Positions 24,991-38,248 of a stretch of 64,000 nt of DNA are shown here, piece by piece. The DNA is taken from positions 1,798,001-1,862,000 of the forward strand of contig JAFEKR010000002.1 in NCBI GenBank assembly GCA_019022495.1. The letters are read 5' to 3'. The DNA comes from Epichloe hybrida. Taxonomy: Eukaryota > Ascomycota > Sordariomycetes > Hypocreales > Clavicipitaceae. How positions within the stretch are numbered: the first letter of the stretch is position 1; the number at the start of each line of letters is the position of its first letter. Below the pieces are notes generated by a model. That model saw only the letters and a list, made by a program, of their open reading frames with translations, searched no databases and had not been told where the DNA came from. The position numbers and the translations under genes were made by a program.

Positions 24991-27296
24991 CTAGCTCCCT
25001 ACATTTCAATAAGTAGTACGCTTTTAACCTAAAAACGCCCTAGATTCACGCAATAAAGAAGGGATAAACACATACGCTACCTAGCTTATTATAAACCTTT
25101 AATAAATAGCAGATAAGGTAGCCCTATAAAAGCCCTAGGGGCTCCCTAGCCTAAAGGCATAGTGGTTAAGGACTACTAGAGAGGTAATTACTAAAGCTAG
25201 ATAGGTAAAGAGGTAATAGAGATAATAGAGAATAGAAGTAAACTAGTAAGCTTACACTAAGGCAAATAAGGACTAAGAATAAGTTATTAGAACTAAGAGA
25301 AGAAATATATAAAGAGACGCCTTATAAAAGGCTAATATATAGAGAAAGAATAAGGGAGTGTAAAGACTAAAGAGATAGGCCTAGCTCTAAAGCTAAGCCC
25401 CCCTAGAACTACCTAAATTACTAAAGCTAGAAAGAACTAAAAATAACCTAAAACCTAGCTACTACGTATAAAGATAAAGTAAGTGTACTTATATAAAGAT
25501 TTTTCCCTAAGCCTATAGTAGACCTCTTCTATATCCTAGACCTTACCTTCCTGGAGCTAGATAACACGCTATTCCTAGATAATAACTAGTTTAGATTAGA
25601 AAAGATATTAGATATTATATTAGATATAGCTAGCTAGAAAGCACTAGGTAATAATAAGCTCCTAGTAAGCCTTATTAAGGCCTGTAATAAGCTAGTAAAA
25701 GAAGCTATAGTCTAGCTCCTAAATACTATCCTTAAAGTAAGGTATTTCCTAGCCTAATTCTAGACTACTAGAGTAGTAGTAATTAGAAAACTAGGTAAGA
25801 TAATAAAAGAGATAAGAAAGGCTAACGTGTAAAGGCCTATCTCCTTACTAAATATTATAGGAAAAATCATAGAAGTAGTGATTATAAAGTAACTTATAGC
25901 CTTTACTAAGGCAAAAGGACTCCTACTAGAACTATAGATAAGGAATAGGATAAATAGGTTAATAAAGACTATAATTAAGGTCTTAGTAAAGTGCGTAAGA
26001 GAGGCCTAGAGTAAGGGTGAAATTGCCTTACTTACCTAAATAAATATCTTATTTACTTTTAATAATGTTAGCTACCTATACCTAATTTACTTACTAATCC
26101 TAATAGGAATCCCTTACTAGCTAATAGTAGTAATATAAAGCTTCCTAGCAAATAGAATAAGCTAGCTTAGCTTTAATAAAGGACTCTCTAGACCCTTTAA
26201 GATTAAGGCTAGCACCCTATAGGGATCTCCCCTATTACTAATTCTCTTCCTTCTTTATTCTATAGAACTTTACATATACCTCTAAGCTATCCTAAGTATA
26301 GTAGTAATTAGATTTACTAATAATATAAATATTATAGTATTTAGTAAAAACATAGTGTAAACCTAGAGAAAACTTAAGGCTACTTAGAAAATCTATAAGG
26401 AATAGGTAAAGGAAGTAAAAGTAAAGTTTAACCTAGTAAAAACTAAACTTATACACTTTAGTAAGGCCTATAAGCCCTTATAGGCTAGAGTCTAGCTTAG
26501 CATAAAGAAGATAGTACTAATAAAGGCATGCTAATTCCTTAGGGTATAGGTAAATAAAAAACTTAACTAAAGCGCATATAAGAATATTCTTAAGGGAAAG
26601 CTAGCCTAGTAGTGGCTTACACTCTCTATATTAGTAGTATTAGCATAGGGAGTTAGCTTTAGAGATACCTAGCTTATATACACATAGGTAGTCTAGCCTA
26701 TTCTTACCTATAGGCAGAGTATTGCACTAAAACGTGTAGTGTAGTGTAGTATTTGTAGTGTAGTGTAGTAACTACACTATAAACTACACTACACTATAAA
26801 CTACACTACACTATAAACTACACTAACTATAAGGAAAAAAAAACTACACTACACTAACTATAAAATAAAATAAACTATAATACATTACACTACAAATTTT
26901 TTTTCCTAAACTACACTAACTACAAACACTATAAATGTAGTATAGACTTTTTATTAGTTATTAGTATTTATAAGGTTAAAAGAAAGCTAGTTATATAAAA
27001 GCTTTTATTATTACCTATTTTATTAAATTAGTTATAGAATTTATAATATTATATTATTTTTATAATTTTATTATAACTAAGTAAGGTTATATATAATATT
27101 ATACTTTTTTTATAATACTATTTAACTTAATACTTTATTTCCCTAATATAACTTAAAGAAAAACCTTCTTATTATATTATTTACTATTTCTATAAATTAT
27201 TTTATATTTCTATAAATTATTATTATTACTTATTTTAAAAAAACTATAAAAAGAACTACTAGTAAACTTAATATAAGAAGCTTATTATATCTTATT

Positions 27297-27432
27297 ATAG
27301 CTTATAATAGCTTATAATAGCTTATAATAGCTTATAATAGCTTATAATAGCTTATAATAGCTCATAATAGCTTATAATAGCTTATAATAGCTTATAATAG
27401 CTTATAATAGCTTATAATAGCTTATAATAGCT
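27297..27432. repeat. Decamer array TTATAATAGC, about 13 units
   Basis: Reverse complement of the AAGCTATTAT-type satellite, nearly perfect (one CTCATAATAG variant). It lies inside long-TIR copy C and is followed by ACTAAGATT units (27,430-27,478). Confidence 0.95.
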
Positions 27433-28228
27433 AAGATTACTAAGAATACTAAGATTACTAAGATTACTAAGATTACTTATAATATTATTAGTGTTAAAGT
27501 TTAATAATAAATAAATAATAAATAAATAACTTAAATATAAATACTAGTAATTATAAGTAAATTACTATAGTAAAAGCTATAGTTTTTAATAACTTAGTAT
27601 TTTAAGGTTTTTAAAAATATTAATATTATAAAAATGTTTTCTCTTTTATGTTTTTTTAAAATAATAATAAAAGTGAAATAATAGTAATTATAGTAATAAT
27701 AGTAATTATAGTAATAATAGTAATTATAGTAATAATAGTTATAGTAAAATAGCTTTTATAATAAGTATAATATATTATATAAAACTAAGTCCTAGTATTA
27801 TTTTTAAAAACAAGTTAAACTTATTTTTTATAGCTTATTTAAGCTATATAAGGTAATTAAAATAATACTATTAGTTATCTATTAATAAATTATAAATATT
27901 AGTCTATTATATTCTTTCTTTATATATTATTATAATAAGATATATAAAGTTACTCTATATAACTTCTTAAAGCTTTAGAATTATAAAGCTTAAAGTAATA
28001 TTTAATTAGTTTAAATAGTAAATAAATAGTTTAAGCTTTTTTAAAGTTCTTATTATATAACTAATAGTATATTAATACTAAGTACATACTTTATTAACTT
28101 CTTATTATTTATTTAGATTTATTAACTAATTATATTATATTTAGTTTAGGGTATTTTTAATTAAAATAATAATAATAAATTATAGAAATAGTAAATAATT
28201 AGTGATAATAGTAAATAAAAGAATAATT

Positions 28229-28752
28229 GTGATGATCTAGGCTTTGCCTAGACCTAGCAATATAGGTGTTAATTGCACAAGTTACAGGGACTTGTGCAAT
28301 GCGTATTCTTTTGTTGCCTTCTATGACGCAACGGAATTGGGGTTAAACCCACATGGTGGCGCAGGCACCCGCGATTAGCCCTATGGGCTAGACCATGACA
28401 TTTGCACAAGTCATCCAAGGTCATAGGTTCGAACCGGCTGCGTGCGCGCAAGCACTATAGGGCAGCCACAACGGGGTTCTTCCTAGGCTTACAGGGAAAA
28501 AAGAGAGGGTCCCTGGGGGATGCGTGGTATTGCTAGCTTAAGGGGTCAATGGGAAGAAGATCACCTAGGGAAAGGGCCTATGTGATGATCTAGGCTTTGC
28601 CTAGACCTAGCAATATAGGTGTTAATTGCACAAGTTATAGGGACTTGTGCAATGCGTATTCTTTTGTTGCCTTCTATGGCGCAACGGAATTGGGGTTAAA
28701 CCCACATGGTGACGCAGGCACCCGCAATTAGCCCTATGGGCTAGACCATGAC
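28229..28752. mobile_element. 524-bp element with 171-bp direct terminal repeats (TSD AATAATT)
   Basis: The 171-bp block GTGATGATCTAGG...CTAGACCATGAC occurs twice in direct orientation, at 28,229-28,399 and 28,582-28,752. About 182 bp lies between, ending in a purine-rich AGGGAAAGGG tract just before the second copy. AATAATT lies on both outer sides. The layout resembles a TRIM (miniature LTR element). The middle also contains GGTTCGAACC (28,427-28,436), a perfect Pol III B box, and TAGCCCTATGGGC upstream could pass for an A box, so a tRNA-derived SINE-like origin is an alternative. It is much less RIP-mutated than its host. No coding frame. Confidence 0.65.
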
Positions 28753-31703
28753 AATAATTTAGTTTTTCTTAAAGTTATATTAGTAAAATAAAGTAATAAG
28801 TATAATAGTATTATTAAAAAGGTATAATATTATAAATAACCCTGGTTATAGTAAAATTCTTAAAAAAAGGTAAATATTATAAATTCTATAACTAATTAAG
28901 TAAAATAGGTAATAATAAAAGCTTCCATATAACTAGCTTTCTTTTAATCCTTATAATAACATTATATAATAAAAAGGCCCACTTTTTTTTATTAACACTA
29001 CATTGTAGTTTTTGTAGTTAGTGTAGTTAGTAACTACACTAACTACACTACACTATAAGTAAAAAAAAACTACAATACACTACACTACAAAAAAAAAAAC
29101 TACAATACACTAACTATAAAAAAAAAAAAAAACTACAATACATTAACTACAAGAAAACAAAAACTACATTACAAATACAAGTTTTTCCTAAAAACTACAC
29201 TAACTACACTACAAACAATACTCTGCCTATAGGGCAAGCGCTTACTATACCCTAATAAAGAAAGGAGGAAAACCATAAGAAATAGTTAGAAGTTTTATAG
29301 TAAACTAATTAACCTATCTCTAGACTATAGCTAGAGTGTTTAAGGCTACGCTAGTTACTTAGCTAGAAGTTAAAACTTATATCCCCCCCCTAGACCTTTA
29401 CCTAAATAAGATAAAGCAAAAGTTTAAGAAAAGGATTATACTTAGCGAAATAATAAATAAGATATAGGCTATAGCTAACTTAGTGTAAATAGTACTATAA
29501 TGTAAAAAAAGACCTTTACTTACTAATAATAAACTAGATATATAACTATATAAGAAGTAAAAGAAAAGATAAGAAAACTAGCATTCTAATAGGTAATAAA
29601 GATAATATAGACATAGGAGAGAGCTCATAGAGGACCGCTTACCTATCTATAACCTAAAGGAAATCTAGAAATTTCACACTAGACTTAATAAGCATATTTT
29701 CTCTATAATAGTATAATTATATATAGGAAAGATTAGCCTTAATAAGTTTCTTTTCTAAACGCGCGTTCCTAGGGTAGCTTTACCTCTATATAGCTATAGT
29801 TATATAGTTAAAGACTAGTACTATATAATTAACTACACTAACTATAACTATAGACACCCTAGAATAAGATAGCCTAGAGATATATAGGAGGTAAGGCTAG
29901 CCTTAGATAATCCCCTAAAGGTAAGATATATTATAAAGTAATTCCTTAGTATAAGAAGACTCTAATACTATATATTAGCGCAAGACCTAGCCTTTAGCTA
30001 ATATAAACTAGGGGAGGACCTAGGCTACCCTAGAGGTAACTAAACTAACTAACAAACAAATACTATAGATAACTAGAGGGAGGCACTAGGTAAAACAGTG
30101 TAGCCTTAGAGGTAAGCTAGATATAAGGCGGAATTACACTAAGATAGGAAGACTATAGGTCTAGAATAGTTATTAGATTAATTTTAAGTAAAATACTATA
30201 GGTATTATTTTACACTAGCCTACTACCACCCCTTTACTAACCTAGAATTAGTCTTATTCCTCCTTAGGAATAAGGATTACGTCCTCTATTACCTTGCTCT
30301 TACCCTTAGCTAATAGGCTAGTAGCTAGGAGCTAGTTTATTTCCGCCGCTTAGGCATTAAGCTACTAGAGCTAAAAGATAACCTTATTATATTATTTCTT
30401 AGTAAACTTAGACTTAGCTAGGTTTAGGCTTACTACTATAGTACCCTGTTTTTTCTTAGCGTGGTTTTTAGTATAGAGTTTCTTAACCTAAGCTATATAG
30501 TCCTCTAGGGCCTAGATAATTAAAGTTAGCCACAAAATAAAGCCACTACTAAGCTAAAGTAAAATTACTTATATTACTCCTAGTAACTATGCTAGCCTAA
30601 GTCTTAACTAACTACTAATATTCCCCTTACTAGCTAGTGACGTTTAGCTATAAGTAAATTAGCACTAGAGTAAGCTTAGAATAGGCGTAGGAGTTAACAT
30701 TACCTTAACATATCTATAATTATAGACTTAATAATTAAAGTAAGCATTAGATATTACTCCTTTATATACTAATTAGCCTTGCCCCTAGACTAGAACTAAA
30801 CTAACTTACTAATAACATTATAGCACTAATAGCTCTTACACTTAATAGATTATATCTTATAGGATACACACTAGATCTCTTATAGCTTACTTAGCTACCT
30901 AGGGTTAGACCTAGAAATAAGGCAAAATAAAGGCAAAGGGGACTTACTTCTAGGCCTTTTGCCTTTGCTTAATCTAGTTACTTCTAGGTTAAGGACTTCC
31001 TTAAATACTTATCTAAGGTTATAAGTTCCTAGGTAAATTAGAGCTAGAATAGCACTAAAAATAGGGTACTTATAGAGCTTAGTAATATTATAGTGCGTTT
31101 TTCTATATAAAACATTAGTATTTAAACTAGCACTAGACTAGAGAAGCCTTAAATAGCTCCTAAAGGGGATAGGGAGGAAAAGAACCTATAGGAAATTTAT
31201 TATAAGAAAAGGAAAAAGGTTAAAACCTTAAGAGAGAAAGAGCTCTCTTTTATACTTAAAAGAGAGAGGGGGGGGGGACTAGTTATAATATTAGCTAGAA
31301 AATAAAGCATAAGATAAGTAAATATATAGATAGTATATAACTAATCTAGGAGTAAAACTACCTAGCCACTAGGCCTAAATTACCTACCCCTTACTATAAT
31401 TAAATAAAACTATATGCTTAGACTTTATAAGATATCTAGACTAGTGCTAAGTTAGATTTAGCTAAAAAGTAAGGCACTAAAAGAGTTAGAAGTAAAGCAA
31501 ATAAAAAGTAAATTATTATTATAAATCTAAATTCACTATACCTTAGAGTAAAGTAAGGGATATAAAGCTAGGTTAAAGTAAGACTAAACTAGCACTAAAG
31601 GGAGCTAGTTAGGACTACTACTATATATTTTCCTTTCCTTTTTTATTTTCTTTAGGATAAGGCTAGTATAAGCTAGTAATAAACACTTATAATTAGTCAC
31701 ACC

Positions 31704-33552
31704 TAGAGTATTGTTTGTAGTGTAGTTAGTGTAGTTTTTAGGAAAAATTTGTATTTGTAGTGTAGTTTTTTTTTTCTTATAGTTAGTGTAATGTATTTTT
31801 TTTTTTTTTGTAGTGTAGTGTAGTGTAGTTTTTTTTTGCTTATAGTGTAGTGTAGTTAGTGTAGTTACTAACTACACTAACTACAAAAACTACAAATGTA
31901 GTGTTAGTAAAAAAAAAGTAGGCTTTTTTATTATATAAGGTTATTATAAGGATTAAAAGAAGGCTAGTTATATAGAAGCTTTTATTATTACCTATTTTAC
32001 CTAATTAGTTATATAATTTATAAAATTTACCTTTTTTTAAGAATTTTACTATAACTAGGGTAATTTATAATATTATAACTTTTTAATAATACTATTATAC
32101 CTAATACTTTATTTTACTAATATAACTTAAAGAAAAACCTTCTTATTATTTTATTTACTATTACTATTAATTATTTTATATTTTAAAATATTATTATTAT
32201 TATTTTAAATAAAAAATACCCTAAACTAATAGAATAAAATTAATTAAGAAATCTAGATAAATTACTAGAAGTTAATAAAATATATACTTAGTACTTAAAT
32301 CTTATTCTTAATATAATAAGAACTTAAAAAAAGCTTAAACTATTTATTTAAGATTTAAACTAATTAAATATTACTTTTAGCTTTATAATTCTAAAGCCTT
32401 AAGAAGTTATATTTAGTAACTTTATATATCTTATTACTATAATATATAAATAAAGAATATAATAAACTAAGATTTATAATCTATTAATAAATAATTAATA
32501 GTATTATTTTAATTACCCTATATAGCTTAATTAAGCTATAAAAATAAGTTTAACTTATTTTTTAAAATAAAACTAAGACTTACTTTTATATAATATACTA
32601 TACTTATTATAAGAGCTTTAATAACTTTAATAACCTTAATTACTATTATTACTATTAATACTATAATTACTATTATTACTTAATTACTATTATTACTATT
32701 ATTTTACTTTTATTATTATTTTAAAAAAATATAAAAGAGAAAACATTTTTATAATATTAATATTTTTAAAAACCTTAAAATACTAAGTTATTAAAAACTA
32801 TAGCTTTTACTATAGTAATTTACTTATAATTACTAGTATTTATATTTAAGTTATTTATTTATTATTTATTATTTATTAAACTTTAACACTAATAATATTA
32901 TAAGTAATCTTAGTAATCTTAGTAATCTTAGTAATACTAGTAATATTAGTATTATAAGCTATTATAAGCTATTATAAGCTATAATAAGATATAATAAGCT
33001 ACTTATATTAAGTTTACTAGTAGTTCTTTTTATAGTTTTTTTAAAATAAGTAATAATAATAATTTATAGAAATATAAAATAATTTATAGAAATAGTAAAT
33101 AATATAATAAGAAGGTTTTTCTTTAAGTTATATTAGGGAAATAAAGTATTAAGTTAAATAGTATTATTAAAAAAGTATAATATTATATATAACCTTACTT
33201 AGTTATAGTAAAATTACTAAAATAATATAATATTATAAATTCTATAACTAATTAAATAAAATAAGTAATAATAAAAGCTTTTATATAACTAGTATTCTTT
33301 TAATTCTTATAATACTAATAACTAATAAAAAGTCTAATACTACATTTATAGTGTTTGTAGTTAGTGTAGTTTAGGAAAAAAAATTTGTAGTGTAATATAT
33401 TGTAGTTTTTTTTTTCCTTATAGTTAGTGTAGTTTGTAGTGTAGTGTAGTTTGTAGTGTAGTGTAGTTTGTAGTGTAGTGTAGTTTGTAGTGTAGTTACT
33501 ACACTATACTACAAATACTACACTACACTACACGTTTTAGTGCAATACTCTG
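31704..33552. mobile_element. Long-TIR satellite-bearing element, copy D (TSD GTCACACC)
   Basis: Begins TAGAGTATTGTTTG (first C mutated to T) and ends TGCAATACTCTG. GTCACACC lies at 31,696-31,703 and again at 33,553-33,560. Its decamer array is almost gone (about four units, 32,955-33,000), and only a short 9-mer array remains (32,625-32,700). It sits in the 3' part of the LINE. Non-coding, 1,849 bp. Confidence 0.9.
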
Positions 33553-36500
33553 GTCACACCTAACGTGGCGTAGACCTAGAAGAGGGTTAGCACTAGCCTG
33601 TTTATAGACATAAGAGGGTTTTTCTTCCTAGCAAAAGGTTTTCCCTCTTAACTAAGCGAATGGAGTACTAGGAACAGCTACATAGTTAGCTAGCTAGCGT
33701 AAAGAATATATAATATTAATAATATTCCTAAGTAAGCTCTTTCTTACCTTATTATAACTATAAGAAAAATAAACCTTTTAAAGGAGTTTATAAGAAGCTA
33801 TACTAAGGCTAATAGTACTTTAGCCTTTACTATTAAAAATAGTTATTATTACTAAGTCCTTATTCCTATAAAAGTAGCTTATTTTAATAGGTATTTTCTA
33901 TATACTTTTTCTTAGTATTCTAAATATTATTAGGCCTTACTAGTATTTATATATAGAAGATTAAATAGTATTTTTTATTCTAACTATTTAAACTTATATA
34001 TATAGTATATTATATTCTATAATAAATATATATACTTTCTATTTTATAGCTATATTTTAATTCCTAGGGTTAGTAAAAGTGCTTATATTAATTATATCTT
34101 AAATAAGTCTTATATAGTAAGCTATAAGTAGTGTTTTACTTCTAGGTATTATTCTTAGTTATTATAAGAGAGAGCTTTAGCTTCTTTCTTAGGTAAGGAA
34201 TAGTTTATAAAGGTAATAAAAACTCTTTTACTTAATTTAAACTCTATTAACTTTAAAAACTCTCCTTACTTAGTAATTAATATACCTCCCCTTTTTTTAA
34301 ATAGCTTATAAATTTAAGATAAAAAAAGGAAAATATAGTTAGTTATTAGGAAAAAAGGGTAGTAAATAAAGGAAAATAAATAGTTTAGCTACTAAGCTAT
34401 ACCTTAACTATTTAATCTTTAGTATTTAAATTAATATTTATATATTTTAGAAATAAAACTAGGAAAGATAAAAGAATAATTTCTTAATTTACATACTATT
34501 AGTATATAAGAGAGTACTTTATATACTCCTTAAATTATTTATTTATTAGTTAAGGTAACTATACTTTAATTTTATAGTATAAAGTCCTTTAAGGTAAGAG
34601 TTTAACTTCTTTTTCCTTAAGGATTATTACTTCCTAGTTAAATCTTTCTTACTTACTTATTTACTAATTATTAACTATTTAATTAGATATATTATACTAA
34701 GTTACTAATAGTATAATAGCTAAGACTTCTTTATTATACTTATTAGGGGTTATCTCCTTTATCTAGTTACCTTAGGGAGTATATAGCTATTTATTTACTA
34801 TAGATATTTACTAGCCTTTTAAGTCTAGGATAAACTTCTTAATATAATCTCCTAAGATTATTTTTAAAAGATAAATCCTATCTAGTATTTATAAGTAATA
34901 GGCTTTAAAGATTAGTATATATTTATAAATCTAAAATAGTCTATTTTACCTTATTATAAGTTTCTTTATAGTAAATATATTAATATTCCTTTAGATATTA
35001 TATACTAGGATAAAATCCCCTAGTTTTAATTAATCTTTTCTAAGAGAAGTAACTTAGTTCTTATTAGTTTAGTTTATAAGGTATTACCTAATCTCTAATA
35101 CTTTTTTCCTTACTTTCTTAATATCCTTAGCTTTTCTTTTAAGCACCTAGACTTATACTTAAAATAAGTCTTATCTAGAAGTAATTATATTCTAATTAAT
35201 TAGTCTTTAGGTTAGGAATTTTACTTCTAGTAGTAAAATTAGTTCCTATTTATAAATTAAATAAAAAGTAAACTTCCTATATGATTCTTAGATAGTAATA
35301 TAGTCTATAAGAAGAGCTTTATTAAGATACTTTAACTATTACTTATTTAATTCTCCTAGCTTTACTAAAGCAAATATAAGGGACTAATATCTAGCTTTAA
35401 TAAGTAAGTTTACTTTTAGGTTATACCTAGATACTTAAATCCTTATAATACTAATATTTACTAGTACTTCTTTAAGGTTTCCTTGCATTTCTAGGCCTTT
35501 ATTATAGACTATAAAGTAAAAAAGCCTAAATTTACTAATTAAGGAGAAAAGGAACTTCCTAATTACTAGTATTATTATATTCCTAACTAGCGTAGCCTTT
35601 ACTTATCTAGTTAGGTTATACCTAGCTTTTAAGAGATACTTATATCTATAATTAATTAGAAAATACTAAGTATTAATATAGATCTTACTTATTAGGTTCT
35701 CTAGTGTAACTAGTACTAAAAGTTCTTATAGTTACTAAGGTATAAATTTCTAATATATCTTATAGTATGCTAATATCTCTTAAGCTATATTCTAAAGCCC
35801 TTTTTACTAGTATTACTACTTTATTACTTAAAAAACTACTTTAACTCCTTTATAGCTAAGTTTCTTATAGATAGCTTAAATAATTACTTATTATTATTTA
35901 GGTATATTAATAACTAGCACTAGTCCCTTTATAATTTCTATTAGTCTTTTTTAAAGATAACTATTCTTTAAGTAAAACTTCTTTACCTTATTATATAGTT
36001 TTCTATAGTCCTTTACACGAAAATTAATTAGTCTTTAAAGGGTTATTAAGAATTTAATAACTTATTATATCTCTTTAAAGTAATTTTTCTTACTATTTTC
36101 CTTTATCTTAATGCTATTAAAATATAGGTTAATAAAATCTTTAATATCCCCTTTAATATCTTAATCTAATTAATTTAAAGCCTTAAGGCCTTTCCTAGAT
36201 AAGGTATTTATAATATAGTTCTTTTTGCCTAGAATATATTATATAAAGAAGTTAAAAAGTAAGATATAACTAATTTACTATATAATAAGAGCTCTAGGCA
36301 TATTATTAACCACGCTCTTAAGCTAATATATAAGAACTTATAAGTCTATTTCTAATATAAATAAGACTCTATGAAGGTAAATTTATAGTTTTCTTAATAT
36401 ATAAATAACCGCTTAATATTCTTACTTAGTTATATTATACTTAGCCTTAGCTAAGCATTTGGTTGTTAATCTAAGCATTTGGTTGTTAATTGTTTTACTA

Positions 36501-37142
36501 GCTGGGTATTGCTAGCAAATTGTGTTATAAAAAATCAGATGCATTAGCTATAACTAGAGTATTGCACTAAAACGTGTAGTGTAGTGTAGTATTTGTAGTG
36601 TAGTGTAGTAACAACACTATAAACTACACTACACTAGAAACTACACTAACTATAAGGAAAAAAAAACTACACTACACTAACTATAAAAAAAAAAACTATA
36701 ATACATTACACTACAAATTTTTTTTCCTAAACTACACTAACTATAAACACTATAATGTAGTATTAGACTTTTTATTAGTTATTAGTATTTATAAGGTTAA
36801 AAGAAAGCTAGTTATATAAAAGCTTTTATTATTACCTATTTTATTAAATTAGTTATAGAATTTATAATATTATATTATCTTTATAATTTTATTATAACTA
36901 AGTAAGGTTATATATAATATTATACTTTTTTAATAATACTATTTAACTTAATACTTTATTTCCCTAATACAACTTAAAGAAAAACCTTCTTATTATATTA
37001 TTTACTATTTCTATAAATTATTTTATATTTCTATAAATTATTTTATATTTCTATAAATTATTTTATATTTCTATAAATTATTATTATTACTTATTTTAAA
37101 AAAACTATAAAAAAAACTACTAGTAAACTTAATATAAGTAGC

Positions 37143-38248
37143 TTATTATATCTTATTATAGCTTATAATAGCTTATAATAGCTTATAATAGCTTATAATA
37201 GCTTATAATAGCTTATAATAGCTTAAGATAGCTTAAGATACCTTAGGATAGCTTAAGATAGCTTAAGATAGCTTAGGATAGCTTAGGATAGCTTAGGATA
37301 GCTTATACTAGCTTATACTAGCTTATACTAGCTTAAGATAGCTTAAGATAGCTTATAATAGCTTAAGATACCTTAGGAAAGCTTATACTAGCTTAAGATA
37401 GCTTAAGATACCTTAAGATAGCTTAGGATAGCTTAAGATAGCTTAAGATAGCTTAAGATAGCTTAGGATAGCTTAAGATAGCTTAGGATAGCTTAAGATA
37501 GCTTAGGATAGCTTAAGATAGCTTAGGATAGCTTAAGATAGCTTAGGATAGCTTAGGATCAGAGTATTGTTTGTAGTTAGTGTAGTGTGTTTTGTAGTTT
37601 TTACATTTAATTTTATAGCTAGCTTGTAATTAAATATATTATCCTATAAATTACGTAATCCTATAGAGATAAATCCTAAGAAAAATACTATATATAAAAG
37701 TGGGTCTAAAAGTGGGCCCCTCGCCTGTAAATTAGAAAAACTACATTTGTAGTATATTTCTAGTGCTAAAATGTAGTAAAATGTAGTTTTTCTAATTTAT
37801 AGGCGAGGGGTCCACTTTTAGACCCACTTTTATATATAACTACATTGTAGTTTTTTAGTTATCTATCTAAAGAAAGAAGTTTTATATCTCTACATATTTT
37901 CTAAGATTAGATATATATTATTTTTTAAATAAAAAATACACTACAAATCAATTGTAGTGCAATACTCTTCTTAGGATAGCTTATACTAGCTTAAGATAGC
38001 TTAAGATAGCTTATAATAGCTTAAGATACCTTATACTAGCTTATAATAGCTTATAATAGCTTATAATAGCTTATAATAGCTTATAATAGCTTATAATAGC
38101 TTATAATAGCTTATAATAGCTTATAATAGCTTATAATAGCTTATAATGGCTTATAATAGCTTATAATAGCTTATAATAGCTTATAATAGCTTATAATAGC
38201 TTATAATAGCTTATAATAGCTTATAATAGCTTATAATAGCTTATAATA
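37143..38248. repeat. Decamer satellite (TTATAATAGC / TTAAGATAGC / TTAGGATAGC), split by MITE 3
   Basis: Units before the MITE (to 37,559) shift from TTATAATAGC to TTAAGATAGC and TTAGGATAGC alternations; after it (37,970 onward) they return to near-perfect TTATAATAGC. The MITE target duplication CTTAGGAT is itself one satellite unit. The array is homologous to those at 6,171, 10,924, 27,297 and 32,955. Confidence 0.93.
37560..37969. mobile_element. MITE 3 (410 bp) nested in the satellite of copy E (TSD CTTAGGAT)
   Basis: Starts CAGAGTATTGTTTG and ends GCAATACTCTT. CTTAGGAT flanks it at 37,552-37,559 and 37,970-37,977. It is the reverse complement of MITE 2 along most of its length, with the same foldback core (GTGGGTCTAAAAGTGGGCCC near 37,699 and its complement ending near 37,829). 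It has no coding capacity. Confidence 0.9.

Larger units (their letters stand above)
26715..29225. mobile_element. Long-TIR satellite-bearing element, copy C (TSD CCTATAGG)
   Basis: Begins CAGAGTATTGCACTAAAACG and ends CAAACAATACTCTG. The palindromic octamer CCTATAGG flanks it at 26,707-26,714 and 29,226-29,233, and LINE sequence resumes exactly after it. Inner parts match copies B, D and E, including the decamer array (27,297-27,432, TTATAATAGC) and the 9-mer array. It was itself hit by a 524-bp element (28,229-28,752). Without that insert it would be about 1,980 bp, similar to copies B (2,018) and D (1,849). Confidence 0.9.
21986..33716 (+). mobile_element. Tad1-like LINE (non-LTR retrotransposon), RIP-inactivated, with nested insertions
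   Basis: Read through its stops, the plus strand gives LINE domains in order. There are CCHC-type zinc knuckles (23,019-23,110: C-Y-N-x-F, then H/Y-I-T-K-F-C/Y and a second knuckle). An AP-endonuclease motif V-F-I-G-D-F-N lies at 23,845-23,889. Reverse transcriptase shows R-P-I-S-L-L-N near 25,830, G-S-P-L near 26,222, and the catalytic box now reading F-T-N-N-I near 26,311. A C-terminal part holds P-P-L-D-L-Y-L-N (29,380-29,410) and G-K-I-S-L-N-K-F-L-F (29,726-29,760). The body is split by insertions at 24,253-24,990, 26,715-29,225 and 31,704-33,552. The 3' end GCGTAAAGAATATA is shared with two truncated copies. The 5' border is approximate. Confidence 0.85.

Noticed and set aside
28373..28440. 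Possible tRNA gene around GGTTCGAACC
   Set aside because: The B box is perfect, but the T stem does not pair and no acceptor stem can be formed, so it is at most a tRNA-derived promoter relic.
28269..28451. 60-residue minus-strand open frame
   Set aside because: It lies across the end of the 171-bp terminal repeat of a mobile element and is not preserved in the second repeat.
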